Shown: positions 52,123 through 60,385 of the stretch, one piece after another | How the letters are laid out: every line of letters starts with the position of its first letter | Position numbering within the stretch: position 1 is the stretch's first letter | Source of the DNA: Candidatus Latescibacterota bacterium | GTDB lineage: Bacteria; Latescibacterota; UBA2968; UBA8231 | DNA: 64,000 nt | Assembly: GCA_022819745.1 (NCBI GenBank) | Contig: JAJEGS010000030.1 | Coordinates: forward strand, 1-64,000 | Direction: 5' to 3' | Translations under genes and position numbers: made by a program | Notes under the pieces: generated by a model | The model's input: the letters and a program-made list of their open reading frames with translations, nothing else | What the model was told of the DNA's origin: nothing | Databases searched by the model: none

Positions 52123-52317
52123 ATGGATATTGTTTGGGAGTACCTCACCGACCTCCAAAGCCGCCACTCGGCCTACGCTATCGCCGCGTTGCTCGTCCTC
52201 GTCTGGTGGGTGGGCCGGAGTTTCGTCCGCCTCTACCGCCAGGCGACCAGCGGTGCCGGCCGCTTAGAACGCCCCCAAGAAGAGGAGCGTCCACGTCGGC
52301 GCCTGCCGCTCGATTAA
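52123..52317 (+). CDS. Small single-pass membrane protein
   Basis: The 64-residue product has one hydrophobic helix (about 17-36, AYAIAALLVLVWWVGRSFV) and a charged Arg/Glu-rich tail. It ends 2 bases before the TPR gene start, so the two are probably translated together. A GGTGG-like ribosome site lies just upstream. No family is recognised; it may anchor or regulate the TPR protein. Confidence 0.6.
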   Translation: MDIVWEYLTDLQSRHSAYAIAALLVLVWWVGRSFVRLYRQATSGAGRLERPQEEERPRRRLPLD

Positions 52318-52319
52318 AC

Positions 52320-53495
52320 ATGCAGCCAGACCAGTTCGCCGCCTATCACGACGAGGATCTCGTCCGCGCCCTCACCCTAGAACGCGCCAACTATCAGGCC
52401 CCCTACCTAGCCAGCGTCGCCGCCGAACTGGCACGCCGCAACGTCGATCCCCAAGCCTTCATCGACCAAGTCGAAGTCCGCTACCACGCAGACGCCCCCG
52501 CAACCTGCACCATCGCCCAAGCCCTCGCAAAAGCCAGCGAAGAATTGCCGCTGTGGCATCTGCTGGCCTTTACCCGCTACTTCGGCGATACCCTCGTCGT
52601 CCAGCGCGAGCTGCGCTCCTATCTGGTGAACGTTTACCGAGGCGAGGAGTATGCCTTCTCCTTCTTCGTCGCCGAGGGCCAAGCCCTACAAGACTTGCTA
52701 CGCCGTTTTCTGACCCTAGCAGACTGGGACCACCTCGCGGGCACAACCTATCAGCTCGATAGCTGGCACTCCCTCCTCCGTACCCGCTCACCCCGCTACA
52801 TGCAAAAAATCGCCACGGCCCTAGCCGACGAGGGACTGCTCTTCACCGTCCAGACCCCGGTCTTGAGCCGCGACCCGCGCGGCCAGCTAACCCTGCTGGT
52901 CCCCGGCCGCGACCCGGCGGCTACCGCGGTCCTGCACAAGGTGGAAGACCACCTCAGCACCCTCCGCGACCAAGCCACTGCCGCCTTTGCAGCAAACGAC
53001 CGCGACCGCGAGTTGGCCATCTACGCCGAGCTTGCCACCTACGGGCTGAACAACCCGGCTATCTACTACAACCTAGGCAGCGCACTCGCCGAAGCCGGGC
53101 GCTATGCTAAGGCCGCCACCGCCTTTGTCGAAGCCGCATCCTTGAGCCTTACTGCGCTCGACATCCAAGTCCCATTCCAGTCCCGCCGGGGTACTGGAGG
53201 GCTGGGGGGGACTTTCGGGATGGTGGGGACGTTGATCTCGTCGCTCAAACCGGATGAGAAGACGCCAACAGATGAGCAGCGCGAGGTCCCCGATTACATC
53301 GAAGACATTGAGCTACAGCTTGCACATCTACTCAAGCGCTTACCCCAAGACCTCAACATCCTCCACGCCCTAGCCGCCATCGCCGCCATCCGCCACGACG
53401 TCCCCCGCGCCCGCGAACACTACCGGCAAATCATCGAGATCAACCCCGCCGACGAAACAGCTAAGCACTACTTGGCCGAACAGGCGGGCGAATAG
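52320..53495 (+). CDS. TPR-repeat protein of unknown function
   Basis: The 391-residue soluble protein has an unrecognised N-terminal region (about 1-220), then TPR-like helices: AAFAANDRDRELAIYAELATYGLNNPAIYYNLGSALAEAGRYAKA (about 225-270) and a last unit LNILHALAAIAAIRHDVPRAREHYRQIIEINPADETAKHYL-type (about 345-385). A Gly-rich stretch (RRGTGGLGGTFGMVGTLI) interrupts the repeats. TPRs mediate protein contacts. ATG 52320 is chosen; the longer open frame from 52116 overlaps the small membrane-protein gene in another phase. Confidence 0.7.
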   Translation: MQPDQFAAYHDEDLVRALTLERANYQAPYLASVAAELARRNVDPQAFIDQVEVRYHADAPATCTIAQALAKASEELPLWHLLAFTRYFGDTLVVQRELRSYLVNVYRGEEYAFSFFVAEGQALQDLLRRFLTLADWDHLAGTTYQLDSWHSLLRTRSPRYMQKIATALADEGLLFTVQTPVLSRDPRGQLTLLVPGRDPAATAVLHKVEDHLSTLRDQATAAFAANDRDRELAIYAELATYGLNNPAIYYNLGSALAEAGRYAKAATAFVEAASLSLTALDIQVPFQSRRGTGGLGGTFGMVGTLISSLKPDEKTPTDEQREVPDYIEDIELQLAHLLKRLPQDLNILHALAAIAAIRHDVPRAREHYRQIIEINPADETAKHYLAEQAGE

Positions 53496-53544
53496 AATGC
53501 TGGAAAACTGGAGAAGATCGGGAGTTACCTTGGCTACTGAGTCT

Positions 53545-54621
53545 TCACCAAGTCAGCGGCTCAAATCCCATGTGCTGCGTCAGCTTGCGCGCCGCTTGCG
53601 CCACCTGCGGGTGCGGGTCGTAGAGCGCGGCCTCAAAGCTGTCGCGATGCGTGCGCGGGTCCAGGCGATCGAGGAACTTGGCTGCGCTCAGCCGCACGTG
53701 CGGCACCGGGTCGGTCAGGCCGCGCCAAAACCACTTGGGGGCCTCCTCCCCACTGCGTAGGACCAGCACCTCAATAGCCGCGCCGCGCACCGCCTTGTGC
53801 TCGCTCTCCGCATACGGAACCAACACCTCCGGCTGAATGTCCTCGCAATGCCGCATCACCTTGAGGATACCGACTGTGCTTTGCGGCTGGCTCTCGCCGA
53901 GCAGCAATACGCACCACTCGAACAGGTCTGGGTCGTCTAAATCGGCCAAGAGCTGGAGGCCGCGCACCTGCCGCTGTGGCTTGTCCGACTCTAAGCAATC
54001 AATGGCCTCTTCCTCGCGGTGATCAACGGGCGCTGCAATTTCAAACGCGGCCTGCTGCGCTTCGGCCTCGCGCGCCACCTTGGGCCAGACCCGCAAGTGC
54101 TCGAAGTCGATCTCCACCCCGGCAAAGCGGTCGGGGATCCACTGCGCAGCACGAGCGAGCAACTCCTTCTCGCCAAGCCGCGCATTGGGCCGGGTCGCCA
54201 GCCGGTTGTCGATCCAGCGGGCCAAGCGCAAGACGCCCTCGTGGCGGGCGCTGACGCCCTTGTGCGCCTTGACGCCCAACACGGCATTGACCCAGCGGGC
54301 GATCTCCTCGGCAGTCTCCGGGAGGCCCAGCCCGTAGTGGCTGCGCAGCGAGGACGCGGGAATAGCTCCGTTGATCGAGATGACCCCGCCGCTTTCGCGC
54401 ACCTGCCGACTGCCGTAGCGCTGGCGCAGAGTTTTCAAGTCGAGATCTACGGTTAGCACAACGGGGCGATCTCGCGTGTGCCGCGATTTGGAGTGTGCCC
54501 GCTGCTTGGCGTAACTCTTGCCCCGCGAAAACCACACCCGCCGCGAGGGCGACCGCGGCTGAAAACCATCGCGGGCGATCTGGCGCGCGGCGCGGCGCGT
54601 CGTGCCGTGATAGACGATCAT
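53545..54621 (-). CDS. Possible ADP-ribosyltransferase-fold domain fused to HEAT repeats
   Basis: The 358-residue protein starts with MIVYHGTTRRAARQIARDGF, then VWFSRGKSYAKQRA and VVLTVDLDLKTL, ending near residue 95 in ISINGAIPASSL. This order resembles small ART-like or Tpt1-like folds (YHGT motif, FS strand, final IP strand). The middle (100-205) is unassigned. The C-terminal half (about 210-350) contains HEAT repeats (RQVRGLQLLADLDDPDLFEW, KAVRGAAIEVLVLRSGEEAP, PHVRLSAAKFLDRLDPR, PQVAQAARKL). Ribosome site AGGAGG is strong. The ART assignment is tentative. Confidence 0.6.
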   Translation of the reverse strand: MIVYHGTTRRAARQIARDGFQPRSPSRRVWFSRGKSYAKQRAHSKSRHTRDRPVVLTVDLDLKTLRQRYGSRQVRESGGVISINGAIPASSLRSHYGLGLPETAEEIARWVNAVLGVKAHKGVSARHEGVLRLARWIDNRLATRPNARLGEKELLARAAQWIPDRFAGVEIDFEHLRVWPKVAREAEAQQAAFEIAAPVDHREEEAIDCLESDKPQRQVRGLQLLADLDDPDLFEWCVLLLGESQPQSTVGILKVMRHCEDIQPEVLVPYAESEHKAVRGAAIEVLVLRSGEEAPKWFWRGLTDPVPHVRLSAAKFLDRLDPRTHRDSFEAALYDPHPQVAQAARKLTQHMGFEPLTW

Positions 54622-54674
54622 GATAGACCTCCTGACTAGTTCAAAACGCCTGCGGTCAGAATGGCTTTCTCACT

Positions 54675-55577
54675 TCACAATGTCAAGTTTTTCTTCGGTT
54701 CCCGCGTGCAGCGAACTAAGCAGCGCAGCTCGGTGAGCGGATCAGTAGGACAGTTCCTTTGGTAATCTCGCACCCGCTCCAGCCATTCAGCCTCCCAATC
54801 GCCGCCCTGATAGCGGTGCAACGTCGCCAAGGCACCTACGGCTGCGGCTTGGACGGCCCCGGACTTTTCCGCGCTCCAAACGTCGCCACTGTACTCCCTG
54901 CGGATGCCGCCTTCGGTTGGATCCCAAGCGGCCTCTACGTGTTGGTGCAGGTAGCGCCCCGCCAAGGCGCAAAGGTGCCTCTCCTTACGGCGATCGGCCT
55001 CGTCCAACAGCGCGGTCAGCGCGGCGAGAGCCGCCGCGCTATAGACGCAGGTTCCCCAATACTCGTCAAAGCGGAAAAAGTCGCCGCGAACGGCAAAGAG
55101 CACCCCCCCCAAGTCCGGGTGATAGTGGTAGTTCAAGATGGCGGCTACGGCGCGAGCGGCCGCTATTTGCAACTCGCGGTCGGCATGGTCGTGCAAAAGG
55201 CGCGTACACACACTTAGCACCTGCGCCCAGTCGTCGAGACAGCGCGCGCCCTTGGGCATGGGTTGCCCCTCTGGCGACTCGCCGATGTAGTCTGCCGCGT
55301 CGCAACGCACTAGGCTTTGCAGGACGAGTGTCCGCGCCCGTTCCCAATATCCACAGGCCGCCAGCCCCTCGGCCAACGCAAGGGAGCCGCGCACCGCAGC
55401 CTCTTCGCGTTCACAGCTCTCGGCCACCTGCTCAGCCAGCCTCCGGTAGCGCGGCTGATCCCACAAATGCGCTAGCGACCACAACAACTGACCGTCCCGG
55501 AGCGCACTGGTACTCGTGCCGTCCGCCAACAGCACCTCGACGGACTTGGCGGCGGCCTCGGCGATCTGCTCAGTCAT
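54675..55577 (-). CDS. Hypothetical alpha-helical (toroid-like) protein
   Basis: The 300-residue protein is made of amphipathic helices with Trp/Tyr/Gly-rich turns (WSLAHLWDQPRYRRLAEQV, AEGLAACGYWERARTLVLQ, YWGTCVYSAAALAALTALLD, HVEAAWDPTEGGIRREYSGD). This resembles alpha/alpha-toroid folds of six-hairpin glycosidases and DUF255-like domains, but no catalytic pair is identifiable. No signal peptide. It lies downstream of the epimerase-like gene by about 100 bases on the same strand. Function unknown. Confidence 0.55.
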   Translation of the reverse strand: MTEQIAEAAAKSVEVLLADGTSTSALRDGQLLWSLAHLWDQPRYRRLAEQVAESCEREEAAVRGSLALAEGLAACGYWERARTLVLQSLVRCDAADYIGESPEGQPMPKGARCLDDWAQVLSVCTRLLHDHADRELQIAAARAVAAILNYHYHPDLGGVLFAVRGDFFRFDEYWGTCVYSAAALAALTALLDEADRRKERHLCALAGRYLHQHVEAAWDPTEGGIRREYSGDVWSAEKSGAVQAAAVGALATLHRYQGGDWEAEWLERVRDYQRNCPTDPLTELRCLVRCTREPKKNLTL

Positions 55578-55681
55578 TTAGCAATGCGGCATGATTTGAA
55601 CGATTCGAGTAGTAGGTCGTCTTGTGCATCCTATTCTGCGTCCATCTGCGGATTATCTTATACGTGATGTAGGGATTGCTA

Positions 55682-56683
55682 TTAGAACTGCCCACTGCGG
55701 GATTCGTATTTGGTCGGCTTACCCAAGCTCAGACCGTCGGCCATGACCCATTCGGCCACCGTGTGCAGCATCTGCTCCGGGCCGACGCGCGGGCGGCCAA
55801 ATTCCGCGCACAAGCGCCGGCTATCTCCCAAGAGGGCGTCCGAAGCCTCCGCGCCCGTGAAGCGGGGAGTTTTACCCATGATCTTCCCTAGCTGTTTGGC
55901 TAGCTCGCGCACGGACAAGGTATCCGGTCCGGTCAGATTGATAACGTCGGCTGGACTATCGCACAGGGGGAAGAAACGGCATAAATAGGCGTTGGCGTCG
56001 CCCTGCCAAATTTGGTTGACGTACCCCATAGTCAGGTCAATCGGCTCTTCCTGCCACACCTTATCGGCCAAATCGCGGATTATGCCGTAACGCGGCTCAG
56101 TGGCGTAAAACAGCCGCACAATGACCAAGGGCGTCCCCCGCACCCGCGACGCGTACTCGGCGACCCGCTCGCCGCCCAGGCGCGATTGGGCGTATTCTCC
56201 CACCGGCCCCAACGCTCCGTCTTCGTCCACCCCCACTCCCGGAGCCTTGGCATACGCATACACGTTGCCCGAACTCACATAGACGATCCGCGACTGGGCG
56301 TAACGGGCCATCACCGCGCCGGGCAACGCAGTGTTCATCGCCCAAGTCGCGTCTTCATTGCCCGTGGCACCAAACTTAAACCCGGCGAGCAAGAGGACGT
56401 TGGGGGCGTCGGGCAACTCCTTCAGCGCCCCGTCGGCGAGCAAGTCGCAAGCAATGGTTTGCACGCCGACATCCTCCAAATAGCGCCGCTTCTCTGCGTC
56501 CGTAAAGCGCGCCACCCCTATCACCTGCTGCGCCCCAGCCCGCACCAACAGTTCGGCCAAGGTCGGCCCCATCTTACCACTGACCCCCAGCAGCAGAATC
56601 GGCCCGTCCAACTGGCGCACGGCCTCCACGACTTCGGGCGTCGGAGTCGTCATGTCGTCTATAAGTGCGGCTTCGCTGACCAT
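55682..56683 (-). CDS. NAD-dependent epimerase/dehydratase-like protein
   Basis: The 333-residue protein has an extended-SDR Rossmann fold: ILLLGVSGKMGPTLAELLV (glycine motif), cofactor-specifying region, RIVYVSSGNVYAYAK (Ser of the triad) and EYAQSRLGGE where the usual YxxxK reads YxxxR. The C-terminal part (IWQGDANAYLCRFF, INLTGPDTLSVRELAK) fits sugar-nucleotide epimerases. The Lys-to-Arg change could weaken catalysis. It follows thrB by 6 bases. GAGGTA precedes the ATG. Confidence 0.78.
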   Translation of the reverse strand: MVSEAALIDDMTTPTPEVVEAVRQLDGPILLLGVSGKMGPTLAELLVRAGAQQVIGVARFTDAEKRRYLEDVGVQTIACDLLADGALKELPDAPNVLLLAGFKFGATGNEDATWAMNTALPGAVMARYAQSRIVYVSSGNVYAYAKAPGVGVDEDGALGPVGEYAQSRLGGERVAEYASRVRGTPLVIVRLFYATEPRYGIIRDLADKVWQEEPIDLTMGYVNQIWQGDANAYLCRFFPLCDSPADVINLTGPDTLSVRELAKQLGKIMGKTPRFTGAEASDALLGDSRRLCAEFGRPRVGPEQMLHTVAEWVMADGLSLGKPTKYESRSGQF

Positions 56684-56689
56684 ACTTAT

Positions 56690-57631
56690 TTACCTCTCTT
56701 TCACGCATTGAACGCCCTCGGCGACAAGGCCGAGGACCAAAGTTCGCGCGGCAATCCCTTCTTTAGTCCATGCCTGCTGCATAGCATCGGCCACCTCTGC
56801 GCTCCGATCGGTCACAAGCGCCAACGCAGTCGGCCCGGCCCCGCTCAACGCCGCACCCAACGCCCCCGCCTCTGTAGCCGCTGTCAACACGGCCTCCATC
56901 CCCGGCACCAAGGCCGTTCGATAGGGCTGGTGCAACCGATCTTGCATCCCAATCCGCAGCAGACTGTAGTCGCCCTGTTGCAGCGCGGCCACCAACAAAC
57001 CGACGCGCCCGGCGTTAAATATCGCATCCCGCCGCTCAATCCGCTCGGGCAGCACGCTCCGCGACTTAGACGTGGGCAAGGGAAAATCCGGTACGGCCAC
57101 GACCGCGGCCAAATCCCTCGGCGGCTCAATCCGCGCCCATGCAATCTCCTCACCGTCCAAAGCCGCGATGACGATCCCCCCCAACGCGCAGGGCGCGACA
57201 TTGTCTGGGTGTCCCTCCACAGCCACACCCTGCCGCAAAATCTCCTCCCGATCCAGCCCCATCCCGCACAGTTCGGCACCGGCGGTTAAACCGGCGACTA
57301 AGGCCGCCGAACTGCTGCCCAACCCACTGGCCAGCGGAATCTGACTGTCAATGGCTAAACGCAGCCGCCCAGGCGTCTTACCAGCCCGCGCATAGGCACG
57401 CATCACCCCCTGATAGACGGCGTTGCGCTCGTCCAAAGGCACGTTCCCACTCCCCTCGCCTGTAGCCACAATCTCCAAGCCCGCGCCCGCGCCTTCTTCC
57501 ACCGTCAAATCCATGTACAATTCCAGCGCCAGTCCCAAGCAGTCAAAGCCCGCGCCTAAATTCGCCGACGTAGCGGGTGCGCGCACCCGCACCTGTTTCA
57601 GTGTCTTGTCCGTGGAGACTCTCTTATCCAT
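56690..57631 (-). CDS. thrB: Homoserine kinase
   Basis: The 313-residue GHMP kinase phosphorylates homoserine in threonine synthesis. Motif 1 is VRAPATSANLGAGFDCLGLAL, motif 2 (ATP loop) is IPLASGLGSSSAALVAGL (about 97-114), and motif 3 is GALGAALSGAGPTALAL. Length fits the family. No thrC or hom gene is nearby. It is divergent from the amidohydrolase gene and heads the transcript with the epimerase-like gene. Confidence 0.93.
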   Translation of the reverse strand: MDKRVSTDKTLKQVRVRAPATSANLGAGFDCLGLALELYMDLTVEEGAGAGLEIVATGEGSGNVPLDERNAVYQGVMRAYARAGKTPGRLRLAIDSQIPLASGLGSSSAALVAGLTAGAELCGMGLDREEILRQGVAVEGHPDNVAPCALGGIVIAALDGEEIAWARIEPPRDLAAVVAVPDFPLPTSKSRSVLPERIERRDAIFNAGRVGLLVAALQQGDYSLLRIGMQDRLHQPYRTALVPGMEAVLTAATEAGALGAALSGAGPTALALVTDRSAEVADAMQQAWTKEGIAARTLVLGLVAEGVQCVKER

Positions 57632-57666
57632 CTTTATTCAAACCTTAATCCCAACCCAATAAAACT

Positions 57667-58512
57667 ATGCGTATTGACTCTCATCTGCACGTCTTCGCCC
57701 GCCCCAGCGCCGAGTTTCCGCGCGAAACCACCCCGAGTATGCCCGCCGAGCGCGAAGCCCCCGTCGAGGATCTCTTGGCGCATATGGCCGACCACGCCAT
57801 CGACAAAGCCGTGCTCGTGCAAACCGGCGGCACCAGCCTCGCGCATCACGCCTATTTACAACACTGCCTGCACACCTATCCCGACCGCTTCTTGGGCATC
57901 GGCTTGATACCGCCCGACGCGTCCGCACCCGCCGACCACATGGATCGCCTCGCCGCAGACGGCTCGATCATCGGCTTCCGGCTCCGCTCACTCGGCGACT
58001 TTTCCCGTCCGATATGGGAACACGCCGCCCGCAAAGACTACGTGCTCTGGCTCTACCTGCGCGCTACCTCCGCCCCACTACTGCCCCAGTTCCTCGCGGA
58101 TTTCCCCCAAGTGCGCGTCGTGATTAATCACCTAATGGTCTGTCCACGCGAGGATCGGTTCACTTGGGACGCCAAGGGCCGCCCGCAAATCGACACAGAG
58201 ATGCCGCCGCCGACCGGATTCCTCGGCCCTGCGCCCGATTCGCCCAACGTCTGCGTCCATCTGTCGGGTCAATACGCCATGAGCAAGGCGGCCTATCCCT
58301 ATCCCGACTTGGCCGCTTGGCACCGCAGCCTGCTGGACGCTTTTGGTGCCGAACGCCTGCTATGGGCTTCGGATTTTCCCTGGATTGTAGCCGACCCGGG
58401 CTACGGCGAATGCGTCGAGGTACTCGACCACCTGCTTCCCGACCTGAGCAGCGAGCAGCGCCAACTCATCATGGGCGAGACCGCACGGCGTTTTCTTGGC
58501 TTTAGGGATTAA
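57667..58512 (+). CDS. Amidohydrolase-2 family (TIM-barrel metal hydrolase)
   Basis: The 281-residue protein has the amidohydrolase-2 pattern: metal site MRIDSHLHVF at the N-terminus, LVQTGGTSLAHHAYL, VRVVINHLM with the metal His, and LLWASDFPW with the catalytic Asp. Members include decarboxylases and lactonases (gamma-resorcylate, ACMSD, 2-pyrone-4,6-dicarboxylate types) acting on cyclic acids. The substrate is not evident. Alone and divergent from thrB. Confidence 0.86.
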   Translation: MRIDSHLHVFARPSAEFPRETTPSMPAEREAPVEDLLAHMADHAIDKAVLVQTGGTSLAHHAYLQHCLHTYPDRFLGIGLIPPDASAPADHMDRLAADGSIIGFRLRSLGDFSRPIWEHAARKDYVLWLYLRATSAPLLPQFLADFPQVRVVINHLMVCPREDRFTWDAKGRPQIDTEMPPPTGFLGPAPDSPNVCVHLSGQYAMSKAAYPYPDLAAWHRSLLDAFGAERLLWASDFPWIVADPGYGECVEVLDHLLPDLSSEQRQLIMGETARRFLGFRD

Positions 58513-58570
58513 TGCACCGACTCATTCGTCGATTCGGCAAGGGATGCGATGACCGCGTTCCTCATCGGCC

Positions 58571-59329
58571 TCAAAGCGCACGATCATCATTTTCTAAGAA
58601 GTAGATAAACGCTTGCCCAAGTTCTGTTACCTTCCCAAAGCCTTCCGCAAAAACGAAAAGTCCCTTTGACATTAAATCTTGGATCAAAAGAGGATACTCT
58701 GACTCTGAGACATTGTAGTAACTCGGCTGACGATGCTCAGCGTCTTCCCCTGTATTCTCTCGTTCCTCAACCGCCCGCAGATGTTCAGCCAAAATGCGCA
58801 CTTGGATGTCTGACAGGGTAATCAACAGATCTAGAAAGCGATCGTCGAAAGGCGTACCTTCGGCGTGCTGCAACCGGCCGGCGAGTACTGCGGCCAGTTT
58901 TTTCCGCTTTTCCTCCGCTCTCACCTTGGCAGCTCGTATCAAGACATCTTCTAGGAAATCGACAAACTCTGGGCTGTGAATATAGGCGACATCAATTTTG
59001 TCGGTCTCAAGAGTCTGAAGGTTTTCTGCCAGATACCCCACGAACTTTTCGAGACGTTCCTGTTTAAGACGGGCGCGCCCTTCAAAAATAGCTTCGTTTA
59101 GCAGTGTTCCAACGTACGGGATTGCACCGACGAGTCCGCGAACCACCACTTCAGTCGATTTTTTGACGTAGGCTTCTGCGGGCAGAGACGTAGTGCTTAC
59201 CACGCGACTGCGATCTTGTTTTGCAGCACCGCGCAAACGGTTTAGAAATCGGTCGAGATCGCCGCCGCACTCTTCCCAAATTTTCTGCCTCGTCTGGTGA
59301 ATTTCTTCAACGATAGGATCGCGGTTCAT
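58571..59329 (-). CDS. DUF4393/Abi-alpha-like protein with antitoxin-like leader
   Basis: The 252-residue protein opens with MNRDPIVEEIHQTRQKIWEE and DLDRFLNRLR, a short module known as stand-alone antitoxin-like ORFs in many bacteria. After residue 45 comes a segment (KSTEVVVRGLVGAIPYVGTL, LEKFVGYLAENLQTLE) that resembles the DUF4393/Abi-alpha region, with a single hydrophobic helix (about 62-80). A C-terminal winged-helix-like part (about 195-245, YPLLIQDLMSKGLFVFAEG) follows. It could act in abortive infection. GGAGGAG precedes the ATG. The fold links are from motif memory and tentative. Confidence 0.6.
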   Translation of the reverse strand: MNRDPIVEEIHQTRQKIWEECGGDLDRFLNRLRGAAKQDRSRVVSTTSLPAEAYVKKSTEVVVRGLVGAIPYVGTLLNEAIFEGRARLKQERLEKFVGYLAENLQTLETDKIDVAYIHSPEFVDFLEDVLIRAAKVRAEEKRKKLAAVLAGRLQHAEGTPFDDRFLDLLITLSDIQVRILAEHLRAVEERENTGEDAEHRQPSYYNVSESEYPLLIQDLMSKGLFVFAEGFGKVTELGQAFIYFLENDDRAL

Positions 59330-59374
59330 ATTCTCCTCCGGGCGGCTGCAAGAGTTCTTTAGGTACGGTGTGCT

Positions 59375-60376
59375 TTAGGTTTTTCCCTGCTCGTCAGCCC
59401 GCAATTTCTTCACCGCCTGCCCCACACTGCGCAGCATCTCAGTCACTCCACGACCGGTAACGGCCGAGACCAAAAAGCGCGGCGCACGCAAATCGGCAAA
59501 CGGATCTTCAAATTCCGCATTCGGCCCTAGCAAGTCAGCCTTAGTCAGCGCAATCCCAGCGGGCTTGTGCCGCATCCCTTCGTCGAAAGCATCCAACTCG
59601 CCGCGGAGGGCCTCCAGCTCGCCGCGCGGGTCCGGGCTGGTGCAATCAATGGCAAACAGCAGGATGCGCGTGCGCTCGATGTGGCGCAAAAACCGCATGC
59701 CCAAGCCCTTGCCCTCGTGCGCCCCCTCAATCAGCCCAGGCAAGTCGGCCAACACAAAACTCTCGCCCTCGGCCCACTCCACAATGCCCAAGTGCGGCTC
59801 CAAGGTGGTAAAGGGATAGTCGGCAATTTTGGGACGGGCCGCGGAAAGCCGCGACAGCAGTGTGGATTTGCCCGCATTGGGAAAGCCCACCAGCCCCACA
59901 TCCGCCAGCAACTTCAGCTCGAGCCGCACCACCATTTGCTCGCCCTCTCGCCCAGAGTCAGCGCGCCGTGGGGCCTGCACGCGAGGCGTGGCAAAGCGAG
60001 CATTGCCCCGACCCCCGCGACCACCCTCCAGCAGGACCAACTCCTGCCCCTCCGCGACCATGTCGCGGATCAGCGCGCCCTTTGCGTCGCGCAAGAGGGT
60101 GCCCGGCGGCACGCAGATAATCGCGTGCTCGCCGCGCTGACCCGTCCGGCGCTTGCCCTCGCCATGGGCACCGCGACCAGCGCGGATGTGGCGTTGGTAG
60201 CGAAAATCGTGCAACGTGTTAAGTTGAGGATCAACGCGGAAAATTACATCGCCCCCATCGCCCCCATCGCCCCCGTCCGGCCCGCCGCGCGGCACGAACT
60301 TCTCGCGCCGAAACGAACAGCAGCCATTGCCGCCACTGCCCGACTCCACCGTTATGGTCATTTCGTCGATGAACAT
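59375..60376 (-). CDS. obgE: GTPase Obg (ribosome assembly and stress)
   Basis: The 333-residue GTPase has the glycine-rich Obg domain (about 1-155; SGSGGNGCCSFRREKFVPRG, GGPDGGDGGDGGDV) and the G domain: G1 GFPNAGKST, G2 DYPFTTLEPHLG, G3 DLPGLIEGAHEGKGLG, G4 LTKADLL and G5 SAVTG. The variable OCT domain is absent, which is common. It binds the 50S subunit during assembly and responds to ppGpp. It lies 9 bases after the dnaB gene on the same strand. Confidence 0.95.
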   Translation of the reverse strand: MFIDEMTITVESGSGGNGCCSFRREKFVPRGGPDGGDGGDGGDVIFRVDPQLNTLHDFRYQRHIRAGRGAHGEGKRRTGQRGEHAIICVPPGTLLRDAKGALIRDMVAEGQELVLLEGGRGGRGNARFATPRVQAPRRADSGREGEQMVVRLELKLLADVGLVGFPNAGKSTLLSRLSAARPKIADYPFTTLEPHLGIVEWAEGESFVLADLPGLIEGAHEGKGLGMRFLRHIERTRILLFAIDCTSPDPRGELEALRGELDAFDEGMRHKPAGIALTKADLLGPNAEFEDPFADLRAPRFLVSAVTGRGVTEMLRSVGQAVKKLRADEQGKT

Positions 60377-60385
60377 GGGGACCGA

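Noticed and set aside
56012..57289. Long plus-strand open frame (425 codons)
   Set aside because: It is antisense to thrB and the epimerase-like gene, is rich in His/Arg/Gln/Pro with no domain, and both opposing genes are clear family members.
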